From Astragalus membranaceus (Eukaryota; Streptophyta; Magnoliopsida; Fabales; Fabaceae), in the NCBI GenBank assembly GCA_039519185.1, contig CM076850.1, forward strand, positions 159,632,462 through 159,696,461: a DNA stretch of 64,000 nt, written 5' to 3'. Below the pieces are notes generated by a model. The model did no database searches. It had not been told where the DNA came from and worked only from the letters and a program-made list of their open reading frames with translations. Positions 48,064 through 59,697 of the stretch are shown here, in pieces. Position 1 is the first letter of the stretch. Each line of letters opens with the position of its first letter. Both the position numbers and the translations under genes were made by a program.

Positions 48064-48071
48064 TGGAGAAT

Positions 48072-49428
48072 ATATATCCAATATTCCCAACTTGCAAATG
48101 AAAGAAGTAAAGGATGCAGTAGGTAGAGATACTAGAGATTTAGTAAAAATGTCAGCTAATTGGTGTTGTGGCTTTAGACATGAACCAATTTAATTAGGTC
48201 AGATGGAACCAATTCACGAATAATGTGATAGTCAATGTCAGCATCAAAGTAAAGGAGAAGCCATTTGAGCCAAACAATTTCACTAGTAACTGATGACAAG
48301 GCCGTGTATTCAGCTTCTGTAGAAGATTTTCAAACTGTTGGTTGTTTCTTTAATTTCCATGAAATCAATGCATCCCCAAGGAATACACAGGAACCAATAG
48401 TAGGGTGGCGAGTGTCTAAGCAACTTCCCCAATGTGGATCAGCATATGCAGTGAGATTAAGGGAATTGGAAGCAGAAAATAACAGTCCTTGGACTGGATA
48501 TGTCGTAAGGTATTGTAACAGATGATGAATTGCATCCAAATGAGGAGAACAAGGTGCCTGCATATATTGACTCAAATTATCGACCGAGTAACTAATATCT
48601 GGCCAAGAGATAATTAGGTACATTGGGCACCCAATTAACGTGCTTTAGAGTGAAGGATCCGTTAGAAGATCACCATCATCTAGCTTGAGATTAGGCTCCA
48701 TTGGCAGTGTGGCACACTCCAGGCTAGGAAACCGATGTCTTCTAGTAAGGAAAGAAAGAGTATATTTCCTCTTAGTTACTGCAATGCCTTTGTTGGATTG
48801 TCATTTTAGGACTGCACAAAAACCATGACTAAGAAGAGTAGTGGCAAATTTACAAAACTATTGTCTTGAGGCTTGCTTGAGTCGATAAAGGGACTCAATA
48901 TGCTATCGGAGAAATCAATACTAGCTTGCCGCGTGTATCCCTTGGCTACTAGGTGTGCTTTGTACCTATCCACTGTATCATCTGATTTGTATTTTACTTT
49001 TCAGATCTATCTATATCCAATGCTGTGCTTGGATGTAGGGAGAGGAACCGGAGACCAAGTTTGTTAGCTTCTAATGCTTGAATTTCCTCGTTTATGGCAT
49101 GTGTCCGTTCAGGAAACTTGGCTTCTTGGTGAAAGAATTAGGGCTCATAGACACCTGAAACCTGATTGATAAAGGTGTAATATGCACTACCAAGTACCAA
49201 GTCTATCATAGGTGCAGAAATTTTGAATTGGATAAGGTGAAGAGGAATTGCATAGTACACAGTCATTAAGGTGAATTGGCCATGGCTGTTTCTAGCACTT
49301 CTTCTAAGGATAGGTACAAGGTTACAAGGAAGGATAACATTCTCAGCTATGACAACAAGTGGAGGGTTGGCGTTTTCATTAGGAACAACAGGTGGTTGAG
49401 TAGGAACTGTATCTAGTGTGTCTTGCAA
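48072..49428 (-). pseudogene. Older Copia remnant (reverse transcriptase and RNase H)
   Basis: The minus strand shows reverse-transcriptase tail MYLIISWPDISYSVDNLSQY and RNase H start YADPHWGSCLDTRHPTIGSC (48330-48623). A further frame (49138-49428) with RRSARNSHGQFT matches the Copia linker before the reverse transcriptase. Many stops and frame changes are present. The element at 39321-48063 is inserted into it; the other part lies left of 39321. Confidence 0.8.
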
Positions 49429-49570
49429 TGACTAAGGAATAACAAACTTATCAATTGTGGTGTATCATAGTATAATTGTTTTGTTAAAGAAAAATATCAA
49501 ATTCATACTTTTTTTAATTATGCATTGCCATTTGGTTGCTTGGCAATTTGACTAAGGAATAACAAACTTA
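49429..49570. repeat. 22-bp direct repeats before the lone exon
   Basis: TGACTAAGGAATAACAAACT and two more bases occur at 49429-49450 and 49549-49570. It is likely a small duplication in a former intron. Confidence 0.7.
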
Positions 49571-49600
49571 ATATGCTGTATTCGATTTGAAATTTTTTAG

Positions 49601-49752
49601 ATCTGGAGATGGCTGATGGAAGTCAAATCACGGCTTCCTTAAAGCCTGTTGGTAAAATAGGGAAGAAATCCAAAAAGGGATTTAAAATGTCTAAAAGCAA
49701 GCGTCGTGGTAAGGGCAGTAAGGGAAAGATTGGTGGAAAGCGTCACATATGA
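49601..49752 (+). pseudogene. Lone 3-prime exon of a basic protein
   Basis: After a splice-acceptor-like TTTTTTAG, an open frame reads LEMADGSQITASLKP and then a Lys/Arg/Gly-rich tail (KKSKKGFKMSKSKRRGKG, ending GGKRHI) to TGA at 49750-49752. Such tails occur at the C terminus of small plant nucleolar proteins (LLP/DUF2423 type); I am not sure of that match. No upstream exon exists here, since Copia DNA precedes it, so I read it as a detached gene end. An ATG at 49609 could start a 47-residue peptide. Confidence 0.45.
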
Positions 49753-52394
49753 CTCCAATAGAGAATGGTAATGGTATCTCATTTATCTTCTAACATTCTT
49801 ATGTTGTATTGTTTCTTGCCATTACATGTTACGTGCCTTAGTTTTTTTCGGTAATATATCATCACTTTTGTATTTGAGAATCTCTGCTTATCCGAGTTGT
49901 AAATTTTTTAATAATTAACAATGTGAATTAAGAAAGGAAAGTATTGTAATCATCGTGATCATCTCTGTTTTAGCATCATGCAAGTTCTTTATTATGTGCT
50001 ATGAGGATTTACTGTTTGACGTGTTGTTTTGATACCTGTCCATTGTGTAGGTGGTGGTGGTGGCCGGTGGGGTAGCTAAGAGTTCTTGTGCTCTTAATTC
50101 ATGAACCCTGTTTCAATTTTGATAAAAAAACCATGAAGAGCAGTCAAAAATCTTCGTTATGTGATAGGAACCTTTTATTAACTATGCTTTTAGATATTGA
50201 GGTACAATACTTTATTAGTTGACGATGATAACTCTTTGCTTAAATGGAGAATATATTATTCAATTTCTGCACTAGCCATGTTCTTGAATGTGGAATTTGA
50301 TAATACTAGTTTACGGTTCTCATTGTTCTAGTTTCCTCAGTTTTTTTGTTCCTTTATCACTGTGATCTTGAAGAACCTGCCAACGCTCTGTTTAATCAGA
50401 CGTGTCTATTGCGTTTATTGAAGATATCAGAGTATATCAAAATGTAATTTATTGAGACTGTGATTGCTTTTGATTATTCACCTATGGAGATACCTAAGGA
50501 ATTTGTACAGAAAAGTTTGCGTAAAAAATATGTAGGAAATTTCCTGCAAACTAAGGTTTTCCACAAAACAGGCCAAATTGGCGAATGGAAAATTTGATAT
50601 GTGATTTGGGAGTGTAAATTGTTATTAAATTATGAGAATTCATTTTAGGTACGAAACGAAATCACCGAATGCTCCCGTGTTGCTTATTCAGGTAACAACT
50701 TAGCAATCCCATCAATTAAAAGTACAGTCATTTTCCAACTTGTGTTAAACTTTTCGTATTAAATAACGTTAAAATTCTGGGCCAGCTGTCCTGTCTCTCA
50801 AGGCACTTACAATGAGCGAGTGGTTAGTCATTGCTGTCTGTGCGGTGGATACCCAAATTTACCCAAAAAAAAGATTATAGTATGTTTCGGGTGTGACCAA
50901 GGTGCAATAATATTGTACGTTATCACCAACTTTATATTTATCAAATGGCAAAGGAACCAAACTAAACATTCGTGTTATGCAAAAAGTCCTTTTTTTTGGT
51001 TACATGCAAAAAGTCCTTTTTGTACATGCTACGCAAATTCATTTCATACTATATAGCGCACTTAGGCATTATTTTTCACAATCCAAAGAAGTGTAAAAAT
51101 AACTATGATTTGCGGATATCATTCAAAAGTGAATTCCACCTGATTTTCTAATATTCCTTTCGAAACAAATTTTATTGAAAAATAATATTGTTTTGTATAA
51201 AGAAAATGAAGAAAGCCTTCACATAAAAAAGGACACGACGATTCCTGCTGTTATATAATTGAAGGGATTTTCTTAGCTGACGGCAATTCAATTGAAAGCT
51301 TAGCTTTGTATAATATTAAACACATGAAATTTCCAGTCAAACATTGTTTTATCCATTACTTAATTAGATTGCGTTGGAATTAAACTAGCTGCTTTGAATC
51401 GACAAAATTAAATAAGTTGCCATACATTTTCATGTTTTGTGACGTGACAAGTTCACAAAAATTGTTGCTAAAACATATCTATAAAATAAAAGCCATAAGC
51501 TAAATACAAAAGTACCCCAATCTGCTACAAGGAGGATATGATAACGTGGATGTTACCCACCGGTGCTAAGATATATATCTATATTATACAATCATCTAAA
51601 AAAAGGTATATATTATACATCTTGATACTGAAATAATCATTAAAGGCGGATGCAAAGTACAACGACGATTATGTCATTAACAATAGAGGTATAAGTATAT
51701 GTGCCAAGATTGTCAAAAATAAATAAATAGCTATAAGCATATGTGAGATATTATGGACCATTCTGAAGGTATATAATTCAATCTTAGTGCCTTGTATTGC
51801 CGGCAAATCTTGGACTCTGCTTGAACTTTATCACTATGATGATGATATCGATGATAGAAACTATATATGTACTATTAATTAATATTGGATTTCATGAAAA
51901 GTAACTCAACAAATTTGTACTAACCCTTGCTAGTTTTAATTAAGTGAATAATTAAATGAATAATGATGTTTAACTATAAAAAATTTGACTTTTCGACATT
52001 GACAAAAATTGTTCCTAGATGTTAAACGTATGTTGGTAAATATTAGTAAGGACTTGACATTTATCCACGGTCATTGCTTCTGTACATTATGAACAACATA
52101 TAACAATACAATTTGTCTATGGGTAAATATTTAACACACCGCTCAGAATTATTATATGAACAACATATAGTTATGCCTAGCTCCGTCGTTGACCCAAAGA
52201 GCGGTATGCTAGACGAGAAACAAACTTCAAATGCACTTTGATATAGACAAAATCACTACAAATTTTGATTTTTCAAGGACATGTTTGATATTTAAATGTT
52301 CCCAATATATCGACAACATGTTGTGTTTTCTTGTGAAGACTCAAAAATAAAAAAAATAAATTAATCATGTAGTAGATTTATAAATCTGATTACA
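49753..52394. other. No gene seen (2.6 kb)
   Basis: The first 0.7 kb may be the 3-prime UTR and flank of the exon above. The rest is AT-rich intergenic DNA. TGCAAAAAGTCC repeats occur near 50978-51020. I recognise no coding region or element ends. Confidence 0.5.
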
Positions 52395-54779
52395 TACCCG
52401 CGCAATGAATATATACCGATAACATGTGATGTTTTCATGTTGACATTTGAAAGTAAATAATTATTTACCATCTTTAAATCATAAATGTATTTAGCGAGGC
52501 AAAACATATGAAGGAAATTTTAACATATAAGCTCGTTTGGTGATTATGATAATGAGACATGATATGATAAGTCAATCATATCATGTGTTAGTCTAACGTT
52601 TTTCTTGAGCTAACATGATATGATAATTTAATCCAGTAATTTATCCTATCTTATCTCTCTAGTTAAAATTTAATTCTGAGTTTGAGCTGGGTTGGAAACC
52701 AACATGATATGATAAGAAAACAATCTATTCATTTAGTCTTCAAAAATATTTTTTAAAATATTAAAATATGAAATCTATTAAAAATAAGTATAAATTAAAA
52801 AAATTGATGTTAAATTAAAAATTAAAAATATTAGTACCTAAGTAAAATAATAAAGTATGATTTTATGATAAGAGTAATTTGGTCTTCTTGTATAATTTAA
52901 AAATTAAAAATCTACTGAAATTTAAAAAACTAATATAAACGATAAAGTTAGATTAATTAAATTAATTAATAATAAAGAATAAAAATAGGAAATTAATTTT
53001 ATTTTCAATAAATGAGATATAGTTGTCACATTGGTAGTTTTGTCATTAACATATAGTATATATCATATCATTATTTATTAACTTTCTAAAATATATAATA
53101 GAATAAATGTTATGTTTGTACCTAAAAGAGAATAATATATATTATTTTATATTTTATCATGTGTTGCACATCAAAAACATAATATGATAGTTATCATATC
53201 TCTATCATATCCTATCTCTATCCCATTTCATATTATATTCTGTCTATATCCTAACCCAACCATCAAACAGACTTTAAAAATAAAGAAACAATAAAGCATT
53301 AAAAACAAAAACAAAATAAAAAATATAAATAAATTTAAAAGATTAAACCATAAAAAAAATACTTCTTAAGGATTAAATACTATATTAATAATTTACGAGT
53401 AATATAATACTTATAAAATATCACGCACACTTAAATTACGACAAAATGATATATGGTAGAAGAAAACGACATTTTATAAATAATACTGTAATGCTCCCAA
53501 AGAGACGTCTAAGAAGAAAAATAAACATTTGAAAATAACAAAAAATTAATAAAATTCGATACATACTTAAATGTGTGAAGCGTTATCAAAATAGTACCTG
53601 TATTTGCCAAAAACTTCTCCAAGTGTGCCTTCACTAATAGTTATAGGGAACAAAAGACAGACACCAACTACATAACGAAAGACACATTCGTAATCCAAAC
53701 TATCCAATGAAAAAAACATTAATAAAAAAGAAAAGAACAAATTTAACTATAAACAATAGAAAAGTTAAAAGTAAAAAAAAAGATAAATAGTATTTTTTTA
53801 AAAATGTTTGAGGAGCTATTACGATATTCCTTAAACTTCTAAAATCTTCAAAAACACCCCCTCAAATGTGTCTGTCTATTTCAAGGTCTCCTCGACACTT
53901 TAGCTTTTGTATCAATTCCCATTTTACCAAAAGAATTTTATTTCAACAGGCTCACGAGATATAACGGTAGGCTATTGAGTACCTGGTTACAATTTAAACT
54001 CTTCTTTGTACTAGTCTTATAACATCTTTGATATAAACTGGATATCCTCTACGCGTAACTGTAGAGATTGATCCCTTGAACCGAATTAAACTATGATAGG
54101 CGCGGCAAAGCTCCCCCAAGCGATTTAATGCGACTATTCTTATAACATTTAATAGGGTAAAATATGTTTTTAGTCCCTACAAAATCGGCTCCTTCTAAGT
54201 TTAGTCTCTACATTACCGAAATAGGCGTTTTGGTCCTCATCTTATTTTTCCGTTTTCAATTTTAGTCCCTCATGACTTTTAATAGCGCTTCAAAACTTTT
54301 AATAGCGCTTATAAAAGATCAAAAAAGCGCTATTAAAAGTTTTGTAGCGCTACTAAAAGTCATGAGGGACTAAAATTGAAAACGGCAAAATAAGATGAGG
54401 AACAAAACGCCTATTTCGTTAATGTAAAGACTAAATTTAGAAGGAGCCGATTTTATAGAGCCTAAAAACATATTTAACCCCATTTAATATACCAGTGAAC
54501 AAGTTTTTAGACAATATTGGCGTGCGGTGATGTAGGGCATAGCAAGAGTCTGCATACACGTGGGTTGACTAGTAAGCCTTATGCAAACATTAAGTCAAGT
54601 GTAATGAGGTAGTAGGATATTTAATTAATATTTATACACCGCCTATAATCTTTTTACACACGAATATTACTGCCCCTAATAATTTAGAGGCTGCTAGAAC
54701 AAACTCTATCGACTCCTATAAATAGTCAGTTAAGCAGTCCAAGACCAACAGCCAAGCATCAACTCCAAGCCTATCAAAA
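52395..54779 (+). promoter_or_regulatory. P450 5-prime flank copy B, without its gene
   Basis: Matches 56-2045 with scattered differences and a few indels, including the TATA box (54717-54724) and the leader up to AAGCCTATCAAAA. It ends two bases before the position of the P450 ATG and runs into unrelated DNA at 54780. It carries a 326-bp MITE that copies A and C lack. Confidence 0.88.
54155..54480. mobile_element. Mutator-type MITE, 326 bp foldback
   Basis: Long inverted repeats start GGGTAAAATATGTTTTTAG and end AAAAACATATTTAACCC, with an inner hairpin around AGCGCTATTAAAAGT. A perfect 9-bp target duplication CATTTAATA (54146-54154, 54481-54489) fits Mutator-like elements. The related sequence at 59417-59425 is the empty site. 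Confidence 0.88.
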
Positions 54780-55010
54780 ATTGGCAGTACGAAGATAGGG
54801 AGTAAAAAAGGAAGTGAAATCGAAATGCACAAATATCTGAATGTTGGAGTAAGCATTCTATGACAATCAAGTTGAACATTAAATTTGAGAGATTTTTAAT
54901 TCTACAATACTTTGATTTTTGCATTATGACCCATATGATTCAGACGCGGTATATACAGAATATGTAACATGTTGACACTGAACCCACATAAGTAACCATA
55001 GGGTTGCATT
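54780..55010. repeat. Direct repeat, copy 1
   Basis: TTGGCAGTACGAAGATA... to CACATAAGTAACCA recurs at 56542-56752 with a few differences. Copy 1 is abutted to the P450 promoter copy B. Confidence 0.85.
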
Positions 55011-55150
55011 AATTTAAGCATCTTTTCATTAATCAACAAGCAAACTTTCAAGAAAAGTATACCATAGATTGATCCATTATGTACAAGAGGAACAACCTTG
55101 TTTATAAAACAAACATGTAACAATCAGCTTAAAATCAACAGAAGAAGGTA

Positions 55151-55390
55151 AATTCTCAAATTAGTGGACCATCTACTGCGGAACTTAATGTGAACATGCA
55201 TTGTGAGGCTTGTGCTAAGCAACTCAAAAGAAAAATACTCCAAATGAGAGGAGTACAAACAGCAGTGACAGAGTTTAGCACAGGGAAGGTAATAGTAACA
55301 GGAACAAAAATAATAGATGCTAGGCTAAAAATGAGTCCAACTTCAACACCAGAATTTGAGCACGTCGAAGTCAACATTAAACAACAATAA
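55151..55390 (+). pseudogene. HMA-domain fragment (HIPP-like)
   Basis: The plus strand encodes ELNVNMHCEACAKQLKRK followed by MRGVQTAVTEFSTGKVIVTG. This is most of a heavy-metal-associated domain with the metal-binding MHCEAC (M-x-C-x-x-C) motif. It resembles the second HMA domain of heavy-metal-associated isoprenylated plant proteins. After VTGTKIIDA the similarity ends and stops follow at 55388. The flanking word ATAATAGATGC is repeated at both ends of the final segment, hinting at repair filler. There is no start context, no second domain and no CaaX tail, so it is a captured or relic exon. Confidence 0.75.
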
Positions 55391-56541
55391 TAGATGCAGT
55401 TTGAATCAGTAGGCATTGCAAAAATTCCTTTACAATTAATTAAACAAATGAATCAAGTATGGTTATGCAGTAGCAGCATTTGAAGTATAAGTTACATTAC
55501 AAGCTAATTAAAATATCTATCAGAGTAAAGTATATAAAAAAAAATACTAAATAGTAAAGTATCATTACCCACTTGATTCAATGATAAACCATTTCATTTT
55601 CAATCATTCCAAACATACTTTTAATGAATCCATTATCAAAATGCAAGTAAACTAGCAATCGAAGAATATCATAACTTTTGACAGTGTTCAGGAAGGAGAA
55701 CTGACACAGAAAGGGAGGGTTACGAAATCTGATACCTCAAGAATAGGTGAGAGTAGCTGATGGACCAAGAAGGAGAACTAACAGATTCTGTTCAACACAA
55801 AAAACATTAAAGATTAGAATATCAGGTTTGAATAAACTTAAACCACACATGAAAAAGACCAAATTGAAAAATCAACAACTGCATCATCCTGCAACACTTC
55901 ATAAAAAACTATTTACTTTGCTACTCATAATTAATACAGCATATTATGAAAGTGATATTTAATTTCATAAAGTACATATACATCAGAATCAGAATGATAC
56001 ATAGAAGTTCAATTTCTAAAGAGTAGTTGAGAATGAGAACTAAGTAAAGCAAAAGATTATCATCACATAAACAAATAAACATGGTAGTTGTTTCAAATAA
56101 TAATATAAATATTAAATACATATACTGTGCTGACAGAGAAGATATGAAACAGCTTTATAGACATATAATCACTCAAAATTCTGATGCGTGCTTCAACAAA
56201 TTCTGATGACATCCAATCAGTTTATGAAGTAGTGTTTATGAATAGAAAATAAGAACTTAGATCAGTTTATGAACTTATAGAAAGGAATTGATGCAGAGAA
56301 AATTCATTTCATTGAATAATGAATCTGTACAATAATGATTAGCTGCATATCAGTTTATATATACAAGTCAATGATGAATGGAAAATTATAACTACCTCTA
56401 ACAATAAATGAACTGAGGCAATCTAGTTAGTTAACATAGTTAACTTGCTTCAAACAACCACTTATCTTAGATGTTGGCCCCAAAACAAACCATCAAGCAC
56501 ACCTGAAAAAATAAGTATGAAGTACTTTCAGCGGAAATCAA
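55391..56541. other. No gene seen
   Basis: AT-rich DNA between the two direct repeats. Short open frames only. Confidence 0.5.
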
Positions 56542-56752
56542 AAATTGGCAGTACGAAGATAAAAGGAAGTGAAATCGAAATGCACAAATATCTGAATGTT
56601 GGAGTAAGCATTCTATGACAATCAAGTTGAACATTAAATTTGAGAGATTTTTAATTCTACAATACTTTGATTTTTGCATTATGACCCATATGATTCAGAC
56701 GCAGTATATACAGAATATGTAACATGTTGACACTGAACCCACATAAGTAACC
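56542..56752. repeat. Direct repeat, copy 2
   Basis: Second copy of 54780-55010. It lies 1.76 kb downstream, with the HMA fragment between the copies. Confidence 0.85.
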
Positions 56753-57599
56753 AACTAAAATTATAGTTAAAGAAAGTTGGAGTACTACATCAAATACTAA
56801 CTTATAACTTGCAACTAGGGGGAAAATATAAAAAGTAAAAACTCGTTAACAAGAAAATCTAAAAAGGGAAAAGCTCCTGAGAGACATACATTCAAACAAT
56901 TCATCTTCATAACATTGCTAAGCTTAAATTGAGCTGGACTAATTGTAGCCACTACTATAGTATAAAATCAAAACAGTCAAAAAACCCAAACAAAAATGTC
57001 ATTTCCAGTAGTCAAAAAACATTGCAAATGAACCGAAAATCCCCCACCCCATAACTTCCCTCAACCCTAGATTCAGTGAATTTCCCTTTTCAATTGACAA
57101 TCATTTAAACCAAAACCATGAGAAACAAGATATCAAAATGGCAGGTAAAACAAAATTCTGCCATCAAACTCAGCATATTTCATCAGATTTTAAAATACTG
57201 CATAGATGAAGAATAATAGAAATATTAGAGAAATTTAGGGCTTTAGGGTTTTCAAAGACAATAAAAATCTGACATTGAGAATAGAATAGAACTAGAATAG
57301 AAGAACAATAGTTACCATAGATGAAGAAGAAGAAGTAGAATGCCTGGATTATGAGTTGGGTCGCACGATGGGTTTCGGGTTTTGAGCCGGAACACGCGAA
57401 CGGAGTGGAAGTGAGGAGAAGAAGGAACGGTTGTGACCGGTGACGTGAAGGTGAGAGTGGTGGTCGCAGGCGACGTCAAGGTGAGAGTGGAGAGGGTTTT
57501 GGTGACTGAGAACGGTTGTGACCGGCGACGTCAAGGTTAGAGTGAGAAGTGAGAAGTGAGAGTGAAAGTGATGGAGTGAAAGTGAGAGGGTCGATGAAT
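56753..57599. other. Possible 5-prime gene debris on the minus strand
   Basis: A donor-like ATG/GTAACT (minus strand, near 57314) and an acceptor-like TTTTTTCAG (near 56505) suggest remains of a split gene. The GGTGAC/GAGAG-rich 57390-57590 could be its leader. I recognise no protein. Confidence 0.3.
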
Positions 57600-58216
57600 C
57601 ACTACAAAAAAAACACTGATTAGCGACGGACATTAGCGAGGGACTTGTTGTCCCTCGCAAAAACAGTCATTAGCGAGGGAATTAGCGAGGGCATAGAGCT
57701 GTCAATTTTTTTGTCATTAGCGAGGGAATTAGCGAGGGAACTGTCCCTCGCTAATGACTGCCCTCGCTAATTCCCTCGCTAAATTTTGTTTTTTCAGATG
57801 ATGGGACTCAGCGCAGGGGTTGGTAAAGGTGCAGAAATTAGCGAGGGACAGTTCCCTCGCTAATTCCCTCGCTAACGTTAACTTTTCAGATGATGAGACA
57901 GTTCCCTCGCTAATTCCCTCGCAAATTTTTTTCTTTTTTCCTTTATATCCGTTTACACCCTCACTCTTCTTTCTCACTCACTCTTCACCATTCCTCTTCC
58001 CTTCCTCTTCCCCCTTCCACTTCCTCTCACACCCTTCTTCTCTCTTCACTCTTCCAACACCACCACCACCACCATCATCACCACCCCCTCTCACACTCTT
58101 CTTCTCTCTTCACTCTTCCAACACCACCACCACCACATACCTCCTACCACTCTCACTCACTCTCTCTTACTCTTCACCACCACCAACCCACCACCCCACC
58201 ACCACCACTCTCACTC

Positions 58217-58247
<31 letters not shown>

Positions 58248-58881
58248 CCTCTCTCCCTCTCTCTTACTCTTCTCCTTCTCTCTCTACTCTAAACCACCCA
58301 TCACCACCACCACCACGCCACCACCACACCACCACCACGCCACCACCACCACCACTCTCACTCCTCTCTCTTTCTCCCTTACTCTTCTCCTTCTCTCTAC
58401 TCTAAACCACCCATCACCACCACCACCACCACCACACCACCACCACGCCACCACCACCACCACCACCACCATCACACATCACCACAAAATTAATAATATA
58501 ATATAATATTCATTAATTAATATATATAAAAAAACAAGCCATTCAGCACTGGACACGTGTCATTTTTTTTTTGAAAACTGCAGTCATTAGCGAGGGAATT
58601 AGCGAGGGCAAAAGCCGTCGCTAATTCCTGCGCATTTACCAACCCCTGCAACTGAGTCCCATCACCTGAAAAGCTGCAGTCATTAGCGAGGGAACTAGCG
58701 ACGGCATAGTCCCTCGCTAATTAGCGAGGGATCCAACTTCCCTCGCTAATCCCATTTGCGAGGAGGGAATTAGCGAGGGAACCAGTCCCTCGCTAAGTCC
58801 CTCGCAAATGACCATTAGTGAGGGAATCAGGTCATTTTGCGAGGGAACTGTCCCTCGCTAATGACTAGTTTTTTTGTAGTG
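57600..58881. mobile_element. Non-autonomous CACTA element, 1282 bp
   Basis: Starts CACTACAAAAAAAAC and ends GTTTTTTTGTAGTG; AAT on each side (57597-57599, 58882-58884) is the 3-bp target duplication. Both ends are packed with TTAGCGAGGGA / TCCCTCGCTAA repeats, a different word from the large CACTA. The middle is a pyrimidine strand with CCACCACCAC and TCTCTC microsatellites (57950-58480). No coding region. Confidence 0.9.
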
Positions 58882-58884
58882 AAT

Positions 58885-59109
58885 CTATTTGTTTAGTTTT
58901 AAGTGAGAAACGGTTCCGAGGGATATCTATGCGTTTCCGACGAAAATGTCCGTCGGAAAGTAGCGAGGGATTTCAATTCCGTCGGAAAGCTAAGCGAGAA
59001 ACACCTTAAACACATAGCGATGAAATTATCTGTCGGAAACGAACGTATTAGCGACCGAAAAAAATCCCTCGGAAATATCTGGTAGGTAAATCACCATATT
59101 CTTGTAGTG
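58885..59109. mobile_element. Right end of a third CACTA family
   Basis: A terminus TATTCTTGTAGTG at 59109 is preceded by GTCGGAAA / TTCCGACG words. No matching left end is visible, so it is a truncated relic; the 57600 element lies directly beside it. Confidence 0.55.
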
Positions 59110-59697
59110 AATGAACACATAATTTCAGAACACATTTTTTGACTTCCGGAATTACGCCAAAACACATAAATCCGGAGCACATTTTTTGACTTCCGGAGTT
59201 ACGTCGTTTGGGGTAATTCCGGAAATATTTAAAAAAAATATGTTCCGAAATTACTTCAAAAGAGGATAATTCCAAAAACCTTTAGTTTAAAACTTTCCAG
59301 AATCACCTTAAAAAATTGGTTTTTGGATTTATCCTCTTTTGAGGTAATTCCGGAAAGTTTTAAATTTTTGAGGGGTATTTTGGGGATTACATGAGTTATT
59401 GGGGTATTCTTATAACATTTAATATACCGGTGAACAATTTTTTAGACAATATACCAGTAAACGATTTGAAAATTGGTGGCGGATCCTGGTGAGTGGTGTG
59501 CGGTGATGTAGAGTAATGTTATTTAGCCAAAATGTTTTAGCCAAAAATAGCCAAAAACCAAATTACAACACCAATTAACCAAGTTTTATAAGCCATTAAC
59601 CAACTTGATTTTTTTAGGTTTTTTTTTAATTAAAATAGAATTTAGATGTATCACCCTTTAGTAATGAATTGTTTAGTAAAATAAATAAGTGATAGTC
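59110..59697. other. Inverted-repeat debris and flank
   Basis: Copies of ATTCCGGAA in both orientations (59150-59360) form an imperfect foldback. Then comes a relative of the P450 promoter segment (59408-59500) and AT-rich DNA. No gene is seen. Confidence 0.45.

Noticed and set aside
57820..58506. 228-residue Pro/Ser/Thr-rich open frame
   Set aside because: It is the pyrimidine microsatellite core of the non-autonomous CACTA at 57600-58881, with no domain.
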